DNA of 64,000 bases from Ceratothoa steindachneri. Its lineage: Eukaryota; Arthropoda; Malacostraca; Isopoda; Cymothoidae. The DNA is taken from the NCBI GenBank assembly GCA_963969495.1, contig OZ018338.1:50181473-50245472 (forward strand), in the 5' to 3' direction. Shown one piece after another: positions 12,276-24,504 of the stretch; positions within the stretch are counted from its first letter, which is position 1; each line of letters opens with the position of its first letter. Under the pieces are notes generated by a model. The model was given only the letters and a program-made list of their open reading frames with translations, made no database searches and was not told where the DNA came from. Made by a program: the position numbers and the translations under genes.

Positions 12276-13299
12276 GCCTTTGTGGACTCAGCGTCACGGA
12301 GGCTCGAACCTTGGCACTCAAGGGATATTGTCCTTCTTCTGGACAAGTGATGGTAAATCTCGAGGTCGAGGTCCCTTGGCGCACAAGGTGAGAGAGGGTC
12401 GTGGTGATATTTCGCGACGAAAATCTGGATCTCCAATCTGATCTTAGTGGTAAAGTTTCCATCTAAATAGTCAAGACACTCCCTTGGCATGGGGGACAAT
12501 GGAGTGGGAGCTTCGAGGGAATGCACAGCCGAGCCTGAGAACAAGCCTTATCTGCCCATAAGTTTAACTCAATCTGGCGAGGGCGGCGCAATGGGGCGAA
12601 CGGGGGAAGATAAACCTCCTTGTTTAAACATTGACTCAGGTGGCTGCGATAAGGCGCCCAGCTTCAAAGCGAAGATGCACGTGGGTAGCATCGTGGTTTT
12701 AATATAACATGTGATAGTTGTTGAAATTAACGCGGCCTCAACCCGTTCTATCACACTCTGGTTAAGATCATTTTGGATACTAAATACTTTGGTAAATTGC
12801 TTATATGAGTTTATCTTTTGTTTACTTCATCCCAAAATGCATCAATTTTACCGTATTTTAGACCTGTAGGTATTACCTACTGAAATCTCAAGTTTTTGCT
12901 TTACCTAGCAGAACAACTTAGAAAGGGATATAGTAGAAAAAATTATTATTAAATAAAAAATAGAAATAGTGAAAATGACTGCAATAACAAAATGTCTTCC
13001 TTTATATATGTATGTAAGTTGAGTTTGGGAGAGTAGAATCTGTATCCCATAACAGCTGAGAAAAAAAGAGCACTGATAATTAAAGAGTTCTCATACTTAA
13101 CACTGTTAATTTACCACCCCAGCCCCTCCCCTGTTGTCAAGCACAATATAAATCATCCTATGAACGGAACTTGATTGGTGGCATAATTTAAAACCTCAAT
13201 TTTTCGTCCTTTGGAAAGGGACTATTTCATAATGAATCGGCAAATTTGTAGCAATCGAAGGGAAATGAGACGAGGTCTCGTGAACCCTGGCAAATTGGT
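12276..13299. other. Unannotated sequence downstream of the minisatellite
   Basis: Slightly GC-richer to about 12700, then AT-rich. A 110-codon minus-strand ORF starts at 12544 and runs into the minisatellite; it matches no family I know and its end is repeat-derived. No gene is supported. Confidence 0.4.
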
Positions 13300-13366
13300 C
13301 TCGATCGGGATTCGATCCCGCGGCCTCTCGCATCAGAAGAGTTTCTCTGCCTATGACTCACCCCGG
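13300..13366 (-). repeat. tRNA-like module, probable SINE head
   Basis: On the minus strand a strong B-box-like element lies at 13307-13319 (GGGATCGAATCCC), preceded by GAGTCATAGGCAGAG at about 13345-13358 at the spacing expected of a D-arm. A short CTCT/GAGAG stem lies between. The A-box is degenerate and a complete cloverleaf with a paired acceptor stem is not evident. A tRNA-derived SINE head or tRNA pseudogene is more likely than a working tRNA. Confidence 0.42.
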
Positions 13367-13693
13367 AGTGAATGAAACGAAATCCAGGGATAATTCCTCA
13401 AAAAAGGTGTAAACTGTTATTGACTAACTAATTGTGGTCGGGGAAACGTGGAAAAGACTCTTTCTTGTCTTTTCTCTCAACAAAGAAGCGTTCGGGTTTC
13501 GTTTCTCTTTAATCCATCGTGGCTCAAAGGTACAAACCGCGTTCCTTTATACGAGTGGTGCTCAGAAGGTTTCAGTAAAAATGATAATTACCCAAAACTA
13601 TAAGGAAATAAAGCTTCCTTTGACCCAAATAATTGAATGCTCCAAATTTTCTAAGACTTTCGAGTAGGAATCAATTTAATTAACAACAAGGAA

Positions 13694-13742
13694 AGAAGGT
13701 ACCCTAGGAGACCTTACGGTCCATTCAAAGAGGGTACCTTTG
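13694..13742. repeat. Stem-loop in the 3' UTR of the CR1-like LINE
   Basis: Perfect 10-bp inverted repeat AAGGTACCCT (13696-13705) and AGGGTACCTT (13731-13740), with a smaller internal ACC/GGT pairing. It lies just past the stop of the minus-strand LINE at 13772, so it would be in its 3' UTR. 3' hairpins can be template-recognition signals for LINE reverse transcriptases; that role here is inferred. Confidence 0.55.
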
Positions 13743-13771
13743 GACTAGCAATTGAGCGGGCACAAGGCTGC

Positions 13772-16552
13772 TCAATTGTTTTGCGTCCCTAAACGGCCAC
13801 TTTTCAAGACTTTGTCTAGTCTTGACTTGAACTGGTCAACAGATTCACTGTTGACAACTTCCACTGGAAGTGCGTTCCACATACCGCAGATACTGTAAGT
13901 TAAAAAATTTCCAAACAGATTGCGGTTGTAACGCTTCAGTTCAAGTTTGAAGCCGTAATTGCGCGTTCTGTTCTCACTCAGTGTGAAAATATCCCGATAG
14001 TCAACATTGTTGAACCCTCGAAGTATTTTGAAAACTTCGATGAGCTGACCACGCTGTCTACGGGTTTCCAGCGAGAACAGATCTAATTCCCTTAGTCTAT
14101 CGTCATAACTTTTATGTCGGATAGAGGGAATCAGCTTGGTTGCCCTGGCTTGTACGCGTTCCAAACTCGCGATGTCCTTTCGCAATGAAGGACTCCAAAA
14201 TTGTACGGCATACTCCAGGTGCGGTCGGACAAGTGAGTTGTACAGGCACAGTACAATCTCCTGCTTCCGATAACCAAATTGGCGCTTAATATAGCTTAGC
14301 ATCCTTTGGGCCTTTTTCTCCGCCTCAATGCACTGTTTTGAGAATTTGAGGTCACTAGTAATAGTAACACCCAAGTCCTTCTCAGTGTCACTCGATTCAA
14401 GAGCAGTGCCTTTAAGGATATACTGAGATTGGGGGTTTCTGTGGCCGATATGCATCACTTTGCATTTGCCCACGTTAAAAGGCATTTGCCACGTGTGCGA
14501 CCACTCCCCAATCTTCCCAAGATCTTCCTGCAGGCGGGCAGTATTTCCATCCTTTGCAACGTTCATACCAAGCTTGTTATCGTCGGCAAATTAGGAAATC
14601 TTGGCAACCATGTCACCGTCCATGTCGTTGACGTAGATGATGAATAGTTGTGGTCCCAGGACAGAACCTTGAGGCACCCCGCTAGTAACGGGCACCCACT
14701 CAGAAGACTGTCCATTTACCACCACCCGTTGCCGTCTGCCACTTAGCCAGTTCTCGATCCAGCCGGCTACCTTTCCGTCTATGCCAAGCGCTCGCACTTT
14801 CCGGAGAAGGCGGCGGTGTGGTACCTTATCAAAGGCTTTCTGGAAGTCTAGGTAGACCACATCCACCGCCTTGTCCCGATCGTGCTCACTGAAAACGAAG
14901 TGGAAGAATTCTACAAGGTTCGTCAGGCATGACCGTTGCCTTCGGAAGCCGTGCTGGGAACTCCTCAGTAGCAGGTTTGACTCTAAATACGACGTCACTT
15001 TGTCCACCATGATGCTTTCCATGAGTTTACCGACTATCGAAGTCAGACTGATAGGTCGGTAGTTCGACGGTTGGCTACGGTCTCCTTTCTTGAAGATCGG
15101 AATCACCTCCGCCTCACGCCAGTCTCTAGGAACGCATTTGGTCCGGATTGACATGTTGAAGATAGCGCACAGATGTCGTGATACTTCATCGCACACTTCC
15201 TTCAACACTTTAGGTAGAAACCTGTCCGGTCCAGGGGACTTATTCGTCTTTAGGTCAGCGATCTTTTTCTTTATTTCTCCTTCGGTGATGTCCATTGCCT
15301 CCAGCTTTTCCCCCGAGTAGAAATCCGTGGGCTGGGGAATGGGACCACACTCTTCAGTAAACACTGAAGAGAAGTAGTCGTTGAGGAGGTTGGCATTTTC
15401 TTTATCTGAATGCTTTAATGCCCCCTCCTCATTCCTCAAAGGGCCAATCGTTCGACGGATGGGTTTACGGCTGTTCACATATCCAAAAAACTCCTTGGGA
15501 TTCTCTTTACAGAGTCTCGCCACTCGGAGTTACTCAGACCGCTTAGCCGCCCTTATACTGGACTTCACTCTCCTGGCTAGCCTCCGGTATTCGTCAAAGT
15601 CACCCGAGATCTTCGATTGCCGGTACACATTTCTCTTCTCCCTAAGCAGTTGCCCGATTTCTTAATTAAACCACTTTGGTTGAACAGAAGACCGACGGGG
15701 GCATTTCAGAGGAATAAAACGCGATTGAAGACTCATGAATGTGGTTTTGAAACTGTTCCAAGAGTCTTCAACAGCATCGCACTCTTCTAGCCTCGCGTCA
15801 GTCAGTCCCGCGCGTAGACCTGCAAAGTCTGCTCTTCTCAAATCGAGTTTCCTTGATTTACTAGTTGCAGGCTCTGCCTTGGGGACTTTGACTACAAATC
15901 TAATTAGTCGGTGGTCACTGCCACCGAGCTCTTCGCCAACAGAGAGGTCCTCAACGATGTCATCTTCAGAGGTGAAAACCAAGTCGAGGATATTGTCTCC
16001 TCTCGTTGGCTCTCTCACCCATTGAGTGAGGAACTCGTTGTTCGTGAACTCCAGGAGTAGTGCGTTCTCGCCACAGGGTTCTCTGGTTTCCCAGTCAACT
16101 TGTGTGTTGAAATCACCCATGACGATACACACTCTGTCTTCGACAAGTTCTCCTAGTAGCTGGTACAGATCTCTGTCCTTTTCAACGAGTTGGGCAGGAG
16201 GTCTATAAAGCACCAGGGTCCTGTATTTGGCAGGACCTATCTCTAGGTCAACACCTAGTAGTTCATGGTCGGATATGATGTTGCAATCCGTCGAGTTGAG
16301 AGTATCCTTGACATACAACATCACACCGCCACCCTCTCTGTCTGGCCTATCTTTCAGGAAGAGCTGGTACCCGGGAATCGTGAATTCACCTTCAAAATCT
16401 CGGCTTGAGGTTTTTATCCACGACTCCGTTATGGCCACCATCTCAGGTTCCTCTGTTACTACGAGGCCACGGAGCTCAAGAAACTTATTCCTGATTGACC
16501 TCGCATTGAACAGAATAACTTTGAGGGATTCCCCAGGTTTACATCGTTGTTT
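13772..16552 (-). pseudogene. CR1-like LINE polyprotein (endonuclease + reverse transcriptase), three nonsense codons
   Basis: One minus-strand frame of about 925 codons. The N-terminal APE-type endonuclease begins near 16540 with KVILFNARSIRNK, followed by ITESW, GGGVMLY, LYRPP, MGDFN and a C-terminal GSDHRLI block. A linker precedes the reverse transcriptase: KSPGPD, then [27 protein letters not shown], motif [14 protein letters not shown], motif [11 protein letters not shown] and motif C FADD. The C-terminus has LGVTITSDLKF and a WNALPVEVV block typical of CR1/L2-type elements. The frame is interrupted only by three TAA triplets, at 15662-15664, 15530-15532 and 14591-14593, the last just before FADD. 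No frameshift is seen, so the copy is young. No ORF1 is visible upstream; it is probably 5'-truncated. The product would nick DNA and reverse-transcribe element RNA. Confidence 0.93.
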
Positions 16553-19500
16553 TCACTTTTTCAAATGGTGAAAAATTATTTAATTTTGATGAATTTCTTC
16601 AAATTCTGAAACAAGAAAGAGTCACAATGGGATGAATGAGGGTTGTATGGTGGATCTGACAGCAATTCCCATCGAAACTCTCGCAATTTTCCTCTTCAAG
16701 TCTTGAAAAATAAACCTGAACATTGTAATAATAAAGAAGAGAATTTCCACTACGTTTTCTTTCTTGTTTTATTGCTTTTTTCAAAATATTTTTCCCAATA
16801 TGTCATATTAATTGTTGTCCAACCTTGAAAGAAGTCCAATACCATTACACCTTCCTCCTGTATTCCAAAACACAGCTGCCATCATTTTTGCTGTCAATCA
16901 TAATTATTTCACGAGGCCAAATCAGCCTCTCTCTCCATCCATTGAATTGATCGTTCTTTATCTTCAAGATCATACAATTACACCCATGTTACATCACGAC
17001 TAATTCTCGGTTTAATAAATTATTCAGGATCATTTGTTTAAAGTCTTAAGGAATTGATTGACCCTTTTTAAAGCTAAATTCAAAGTGATCGAGTCAAAGT
17101 GATCTCCATAGGATTGTATGGACCGATTACATTGAGGGGTATCGTTTCCCTCTTTTGAATTCCTGAGTACATCGACGACCCTCTTCAGCATTGCTCGCCC
17201 TCACACGATCGAGGTTTCCCCCGTCGTGGATCGGGGTCGAAGATGTGCTACCTCAGGGGTATTATAAGGTAAGGAAACTCTTTTGTTTAACAATTGCCTT
17301 ATGCATTTGAATCTGCAGTAGGTAGGCTTTCAAATTACAATTATTACTAGTTATTTTTTTATTGCGGGGGGGGGGGGTATGGGGGTGAAGCCCTCCCCCT
17401 TATCCCAAGCAGGTAGATTACCAAAGCTACAGCCAAAATTATTGGTACAGTCAAGAAATCATAATTAATTTCATTATACACGCTTCAAGCACTGTATTTC
17501 ATGTATAGAGGATTCCAGAATATTCTCCCACCGGAATGTTCTAGAAATATCCTTGCCAATTAGTTATAAACATTATGTGGAACACACACGTGTCATCCAT
17601 GTCTCTTGTTGCCAGCATGATGGGAAAGGCGAAGGAGCTCAGTGTTTACTTTTGGCAGAAGATTATTGACTTCCAAGGCAGAGCAGAAGATTTATCCAAT
17701 AATAAAGAGCCATTTTCTCGGGAGCAGCGTCGTCTCCGGAAACCGACCAATAATACTTTTTTGTTCGACCAAAACTTTCCTCTTGGTTCTGACCTTCCTT
17801 CCCAAGAATCCAGATTTCCTTCTGGGACGGAGGGGGCGGGGGGGCGTCGGAAATGACGGAATTCCTAAAACTTTCCTTTATTACTGCTCGGATCGGTACA
17901 GGACGTGACGGGTTAAAGATCCTATTATGTCGGACGAGACAACATTTTACACCATTCCTGACGTAAGCGGGAGACCTTTTCCGGGAACTTTTTGAACCTT
18001 CCTGTAGGATCGACTGGTCATAACGGCCCCAAGGGTATATACCATAATTTCAGATCGGGAGGGGCAATATTTGGGGAGCTACGCCCCTTCGGTCCCGAAC
18101 CATCCAATTATACTCCTCTCTTGTCTATGTAGTTCCCACATATTTTCACGCGCCCGGCCTTCACCATTTTTTTACAAACCTCTCCTCAAAAACCTCTTGG
18201 CAGAGATGCCCTCGTTGGTTTTCGCTACCTAGTCTTTAGTAAAGGTAAAATTAGCAATCCTATGAGAGTTGTTTGGCTCGAATCCTGTTAGGGGCTCACT
18301 CTCCCCCATTAAAAACCCATTTGGCGAAGATGGTTATCGTCTCTTTGAATGAAAAACAACGGGGAATAAAATATGGATCCGCGCAAATTAACTAAATCAA
18401 CTAAATCAACTAATATTACAAATTGAGCCCCACACAAATGATATTAATTTGGCTTTGCGCTTGGAACAATGGTTTAAGTGGATTTGGGCGCGAAATGGCC
18501 AATTAAATTAATACGAAGCTTTTGGACATTGTTAAAATTTGATTGAATTGATGTTTGTCGGCTTTTCTCGTTTGGCGTCGATGGAGATTCAGTGGCGCCT
18601 GAAGCAAACTTGAGGCTTCTCCGTTCTCTCAACGGAGCCGAGCATCGCTTGCGTCCTCGGATCTCTCTAAGATAAATAGGTCCCAGCCTTTGTTAAGAAG
18701 AATTGGCGGGAAGTTCTGAGCCTCTTTAGATTCGAGGGCCATTGTAGGTGAAGGGACCAGAATCCATTAAGGTTAATCGCGTGGCGCTATTGAGGGTCTG
18801 CAGTTGAAGGGCGGGCGATGCAACTGGATGCTGTGAGTGCGTTTGGCCTCTACGTTTCGTGCAGAGAAGTGTGGAATCGTCAATATGTACAGTTGAAACG
18901 TCTGCGTACGTCCTTTGCGCTCCTTGCGCTCTTCTGTGGCAAATTTGTAGTATCCTTGAGGTTGAGATAAACGAGGTGAGATCTTTCTAGATCGAACTCG
19001 AGCGCGAAAACTGTGACCTTGAGTCCTTAGAGGAAACCTTCGAAGGTGAATAAGGAATATAAATGACAAGGAAGGAAGCAATTGCGTACGAGTGTGAGAA
19101 AATGAAGCAATGATTCGAGAAAAGGGGGTGAATAAAAGGAGTGAGAGGAAAAAAGGGGAAGAAAAATCTATGATTATTAATGGCCTTTTTTCAATACATT
19201 CGCCCATGGCCTTCCAATGTTACCCACGTATTTTCCCTCGCAATATCTCTTATGGCCCCAGGCCCCATCTTCACTGTCTCTCATAATGTCTCATCCTATT
19301 TCAGGATTATTACTCTCAAATGATACATTCCAGATAATAATAATAATGAGAACAACAAAAACAACTTGAGACGGATTCATTTAAGATAAAAACATGTATT
19401 TATTTATAGTTAGTGTAGCATTCAATTAACTATGACCTGCTGTAGATCATTTAGACACTGCAGAATTGTATATAAAGAAAGAGGAAAGTTCTAAACTTTA

Positions 19501-21595
19501 GGTTTACTAATCTTGTTTGATGTGTGTGGTTTTGAAAGGGGTTTATATATTGTACATACATGATGAGGTATGGGGTATGTGGATACATGATTCTATTATG
19601 TAGCTCTTAGATTAAGCGACGAATATTATGAATCTTGTACTCCTGATTGAGTACAAGATTAATATTTCTTTCTTTGTCTCTCATATGTCATGTAAGAGGG
19701 TGCCTGTAGATGAGCCTTTTGAGTACCAGTGCGAATTTGTTCCTGGGTATTTTGAATGTAACTAGTTTCCGGTCCCTAGTTCCAGCTTAAATATTTTGGA
19801 TTATAGAGATCTGCTATTGCTGCCATTTTCTTCTTGAATTTATACTTCTTCCTTTTCTTCACTTTTCATCCGCTTCTTCCTTACGGGCAAATTTTTGTCT
19901 TTATTTTTTAGACGATTTTTTTTTCGTTCTTAATATTCGTTTTATCCATTGAAGGAATTTTCTGCTATTTTCTTCTTTTACACGCACTCTAATGCCTCTG
20001 GTAGTAGGAGATTCATTCCTGCGAAATGGAACCTTGAATTTCCATTCCAACATCTAATTTTACCTACCAAACTCTTTACCACCCTTACCTCGAGAGGAAA
20101 ATTTATATTTTGAGAGATCGAAAAACGAAGCGAGAATCTTGTTTTTTTTTTTAATTTGGGGGGAATTGATCTGGTAGGATTGTTTATGGTTGACCATAAA
20201 CGAGGGTATATTGAACCATTAATTAAAATTTAAATTTAGTTTAAGATTTTGAGCTTTTTTAAATGTTTCATTTTATAAAAAAAAATAATTACATTCTTTA
20301 TTTAAAGGCTAATTGACTCATTAAATGACCTTTAGACGATTTTGATAAGGAATAAGTATTTTAGAGAAATGATTTATCTTTCATTTGGTTTTATTGATAT
20401 CCATAACTGCAATAGTAATTCAGATATTGCTTCTCAAATATTGTCCAACTTTTTTAGAGCCACCCTGTATAATTTCTTAAATTGCTTCTCTCTAAGTAAC
20501 GACCTCTTTTCTATCCATCCCATCTTTTCCAACTCGTTTTCGCTCTTCTTTATTACCCTTTCGTTATTGATCCCTTTCTTCAGTTTCATGGCGACAAATC
20601 TTCAGCTTTCTTCAGTTGAAATAAAATCAGAGATGGTTGCCTTGAAGTGCCTCTTCTCAATCCAGGAGGATTCAATAATAATGCGAGTGTGAATAGAGAA
20701 CTTGGAGTGGCAAGGTCGTTGGTCCAGAGCCATACATTGACATTTATTGTCAATTGTTGGTAAAGGTCTTCAGATTTCAACTTGAGGTTTTTGCATTACA
20801 TAAATCTAGCTATCGAAACAAGGTTTTATGGGTGTGGCCATGGTAGATCAAGAACTAGGTGAGGATATTTGAGAAAAGTAGGTTATTTAAGTAAAGTTAC
20901 TCTGAAACGTAAAGTAAACCCCCCAATTTCTACTGATTTAGGGCAAAATATTTTTATCTGTCCAAAATCTCATCAGAAAATTAGGTACATAACCACAAAT
21001 TGAATTTGCACATTTGAAAAGTTGCGATGAAAAATTTTCAGAACTGTAAATTTAAATAATTGGAAGTTGAAAAATATTTAAACTATAATCATTTTACAGA
21101 ACCAAGCAATATATCGGGCTACTATGAGAGGAAGGAAAACCAAAACCAGAAAGAGCAAAGGGCTTTGTTGTCAGACTGTTGTTAGAAATGTCAAGTCCAA
21201 CGAGAAAGGATTCTACAAAGTTCCTGACAAAGTATGACTAAATGTGAGTGAGATATGCTAGAAGATCACCAATTGAGCAAGCCTTAGGTAACCACTGGTA
21301 ATGATCACAAATAGAATTATGAGATTCTAAGTGTTGAGAAAAGAATAGAAATAAGAGTAATGGGACAATAATTGCAGGGGGTTAGAGCGGTCACCCTTCT
21401 TGGAGACAGGCTGAACAAGAATATAATTCCAAGAGGAATGGTAGATACCAGTGCTTAGGATGAGGAAAAAAATGCCACAAAGAGCGCCTTTCGGGGATCT
21501 CTTTAATTCCTATTTAGTTAGTGATAATTTGTTAGTATATTCAGGGTCTCTGTAGATCATCATACTAATATCGTTGTCTTGACGCAGTTCATACA
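16553..21595. other. Five-kilobase AT-rich stretch without a recognisable gene
   Basis: I find no domain or RNA gene. Landmarks are G-runs at about 17366 and 17827-17840 and a perfect 12-bp hairpin at 19631-19660. The longest ORF is 144 codons on the minus strand (18773-19207), Arg/Ser/Leu-rich and without recognisable homology. A plus-strand ORF of 116 codons (20342-20692) is hydrophobic but also unsupported. Confidence 0.45.
19631..19660. repeat. Perfect 12-bp inverted repeat (hairpin)
   Basis: AATCTTGTACTC (19631-19642) and GAGTACAAGATT (19649-19660) are exact reverse complements with a 6-base loop. No T-run follows, so it does not look like a bacterial-type terminator. Function unknown. 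Confidence 0.7.
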
Positions 21596-21597
21596 TA

Positions 21598-22999
21598 TTA
21601 GGTTGAGGAATAAGTTCTTGCGTTTTTTTTAATGTTGTGTTGATTTAAGTTTTGTTGATGTGATTTGTGCACATATTAAGAAACAATAATAAATAATAAG
21701 AGCAGAATTTGCAAAGGTTAGGCTACGTCTCTTAACAGCGTAGACTATTAGGCTTTCGCTTAGGCTACGTCTTGAAGTTTAGTAATAAGTCATTGCAGTT
21801 TATTTAAAAGTTGTGTTAATTTAATTTTTGTTCTGTACCCTCAAAATGGAATGTCAAGTTGAAAGAAAGGCGCATTTTCGACACTTGTTGTTATTCATTT
21901 GCAATCGAGACGGGAACAATGCAAACGCAACCAAAGCTCGTCGCGATATTTGTGTTGTGTACGGAGAAAATGCTTGATCAGAAAGAACAGCTCAATGGTG
22001 GTTTTCACGTTTCAAAAACGGTCATTTCAATCTTAATGAAGAAGAACGTTCTGGTCGCCCCATTAAGTTGGATGAAGATCGATTGAACTACCTTCTTCAT
22101 GAAAATCCTCGTCAATCGACTAAGAATTGGTTGTACAATTGGCGTGTGATCAGAAAACTGTAGTGAATCACCTTCATTCGATGGGGAAAGTTCAAAAACT
22201 TAGTGCATGGGTTCCGCACGCTTTGAGCGAAAGCAACAAAATTCAACACTCCACGATTGACGCAGGTTTGCTTGTTTATCTCAAGGTTACTCGTGGATAT
22301 AAGGCCAGATTTATTCACCGCATCATCCCTGGCGACGAAAAGTGGTGTGTTTATGTCAACATGAACCATCGAAAAAAAATGGCTTGACCCCAATAGAAAA
22401 ACACTTCCGCGATTAAAGCAAGGACTTCATCCACGAAACACGATGCTGTGTGTGTGGTGGGATTGTAAAGGTATCATTCTTAATGAGCTCCTTGCGAACA
22501 ATGAGATTGTAAATGCAGAACTTTATGTTCAACAAATGTATCGACTCGCCGAAGTTATTCGTGAAAAGCGACCTCATCGACGTTATGGAGTCTTTCTACA
22601 ACACGACAATGCTCGTCCTCACATTGCTAATATGACAAAAGACGCCATCCAAATGCTTAATTGGGAAATCCTGCCGCCTCCTCCATATTCGCCAGACTTG
22701 GCTCCATTGGATTTCCATCTGTTCTGATCGCTCTCCAACAATTTGCGCGGTGTTTCGTTCAATACTGATGTGGCATTAAGAACCTGGTTAGACGAATTCT
22801 TAGAGTCAAAATCCAGAGATTTTTATTGCAGAGGCATCGAAAAACTAGTTGAACGTTCGGAAGAAGTCGTAAATAACAACGGAGAATACATTATTGATTA
22901 AATTGCATATTGTTAGCAATTAAAAATGAATTTTTTATAAAATTGTTAATGGTAATGAATAAATTTGATAAAACCGCAAGAACTTATTCCTAAACCCAA
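21598..22999 (+). mobile_element. mariner transposon with TIRs and TA target duplication
   Basis: Left end at 21598 (TTAGGTTGAGGAATAAGTTC...) and right end at 22999 are inverted repeats of about 30 bp with roughly 27 matches; GGAATAAGTTCTTGCG is exact in both. The element is bordered by TA at 21596-21597 and at 23000-23001, the standard mariner target duplication. Length is 1402 bp, a little over the ~1.3 kb usual for the family. The excess is in the 5' leader, where the first ~50 bp inside the TIR (about 21609-21660) recur imperfectly at about 21780-21830. The transposase gene is broken, so the copy is non-autonomous. Confidence 0.92.
21846..22902 (+). pseudogene. mariner transposase, frameshifted
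   Basis: The ATG at 21846 begins MECQVERKAHFRHLLLF, the usual mariner start. The helix-turn-helix domain continues with RRDICVVYGENA, an in-frame TGA, then QWWFSRFKNGHFNLNEEE, SGRP and ENPRQST. After a frameshift near 22100, QKTVVNHLHSMGKVQKL follows, then WVPHALSE. The catalytic domain shows GDEKW (first Asp, about 22330), a frameshift near 22380, HDNARPH (second Asp, about 22602) and YSPDLAPLDFHLF (third Asp at the mariner DD34D position, about 22690-22725). A stop follows HLF. It ends EVVNNNGEYIID with TAA at 22900-22902. All catalytic residues are kept, but at least two frameshifts and two stops inactivate the gene. The enzyme would cut and paste its element at TA sites. Confidence 0.93.
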
Positions 23000-23626
23000 T
23001 AGTTACGCAACATTACTAAATTACAAGAAATGTGGATTTGGAGTTAGTAATTCATAGTGAGTCAGAGGGATCCGAAGTAGCTTATCTTGAACCAACAATC
23101 TTTAAAAAACTATGAAGAAATTTGACTTGTAATAAATACTCTTAGTAGATAGTGAGTATTATCACCATCATTATTATCTCTAGGACGAATTTGGCTAATT
23201 ATTGTAAATCTTAGCTATTCCTTGTTTGGTTTGCTTTCATTACGACATAGCCCCTTTGGATTTACCATTGCCAGGGGTGGTGGTATGCATGTGGAATTAT
23301 AAGGAACTACGATCCTATGGGACACGTAGGGTATAAACCCTCGGGAACGAGATTAAATAGGAATGTTTTATTTCACCTCCACAAAACAGGGCGGTGCTTT
23401 GTACAGGCCGAGACTCTATACGACCCTCGACAGTATTTTGAAATGGTTCTATTCATGACCACTCACATTACTATAAATATATAAATGTTAGATCTTAGAC
23501 AAAAAGATGACTTCGTGTGGTTCCCAAAAAGAAAAGGGGTTAAAGATTTACCCCAATTTAGACTAGAATCAATATAAATGAGAGCCAAGAACCGCGTCAT
23601 ATCTATCTTTCCAATTGGGAATGCCC

Positions 23627-24431
23627 ATCCCCCCCTTTCGATAGCGACGCAATAGTCAGAATGTTCTTACATTTGTTTTTTTTGCTTGGACTAAAGCAAT
23701 GTGGACTGATCGTACGGGTTAAGCCCAACGCAGATTGGAGCTCTCTAGCTAGAGGGAATGTAATGAACAGACAATGGGGTAAAAATAGAATATATTAAAT
23801 TTTACAAGAATGAATATGATTTAAGTTATTTTTATACATAAATTGAATTGAGTAACGCAGATGATATTTAAGGGATACAATTTGAATGCTATACAGAGAA
23901 TAATGAAAGATACATAAATGATTTAAGTTGAAATGGAATACAAGTTATTTATACGTTTGTAAAGTTAATATTTTGAAATCACGTGACGAGAATGGTGTGT
24001 TCACAGGTGAATAGGCTTGTATATAAATATGTAATTGAACAACTATGAATATGTAAGTATAATTATGTAAGTACACGACTATGATATAATGTGAATTTGT
24101 GGTTTGTAATGTGAGAAGGAACAAGAATTAGGACCTATTCTCGTATGGACTGTTTGCAGAGAATAAATGAGAGAGGAAATAAAACTGACCTTTATTTGAA
24201 GCGACGCTTTGCACACGTGAATCTGAGCATCGCTTTAAGGCGGATGGCGAGAGGCGTGTATTCGTGTAAGGGAAAATCTTGTACAAAAGGGATTTTGTCG
24301 TATTGGTAGTGATGTTACATAAAAATAATTTATTCTCGTCACAGAGTAATTGATTAATTATATTTGAATCTAATGTTAATTTTACACACACACACACGCA
24401 CGCGCACACACACCCACCCACTCACACACAC

Positions 24432-24478
<47 letters not shown>

Positions 24479-24504
24479 TTCCTTAGGAGTTTTAACATTT
24501 ATAA
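23627..24504. mobile_element. 878-bp insertion in dispersed repeat B, flanked by 8-bp direct repeats
   Basis: The octamer GAATGCCC occurs at 23619-23626 and at 24505-24512, exactly where copy A shows continuous sequence. This is the pattern of an insertion with an 8-bp target duplication, as made by hAT-type transposons. I see no terminal inverted repeat at the boundaries and no ORF. (CA)n and (AT)n tracts lie near the right end (24385-24475). The family is unidentified; a non-autonomous element or retroposon with a microsatellite tail is possible. Confidence 0.5.
24385..24476. repeat. Compound microsatellite (AC)n then (AT)n
   Basis: ACACACAC tracts with CGC and CCC interruptions at 24385-24431, followed by an AT dinucleotide run to 24474. 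A minus-strand ORF crosses the AC part and is an artefact. Confidence 0.9.

Noticed and set aside
12212..12544. 110-codon minus-strand ORF at the end of the 82-bp minisatellite
   Set aside because: Its C-terminal third is minisatellite sequence and the rest shows no family resemblance.
18773..19207. 144-codon minus-strand ORF
   Set aside because: No recognisable domain; composition is rich in Ser, Arg, Leu and Phe, as expected from the local sequence, and no neighbouring exon or motif supports it.
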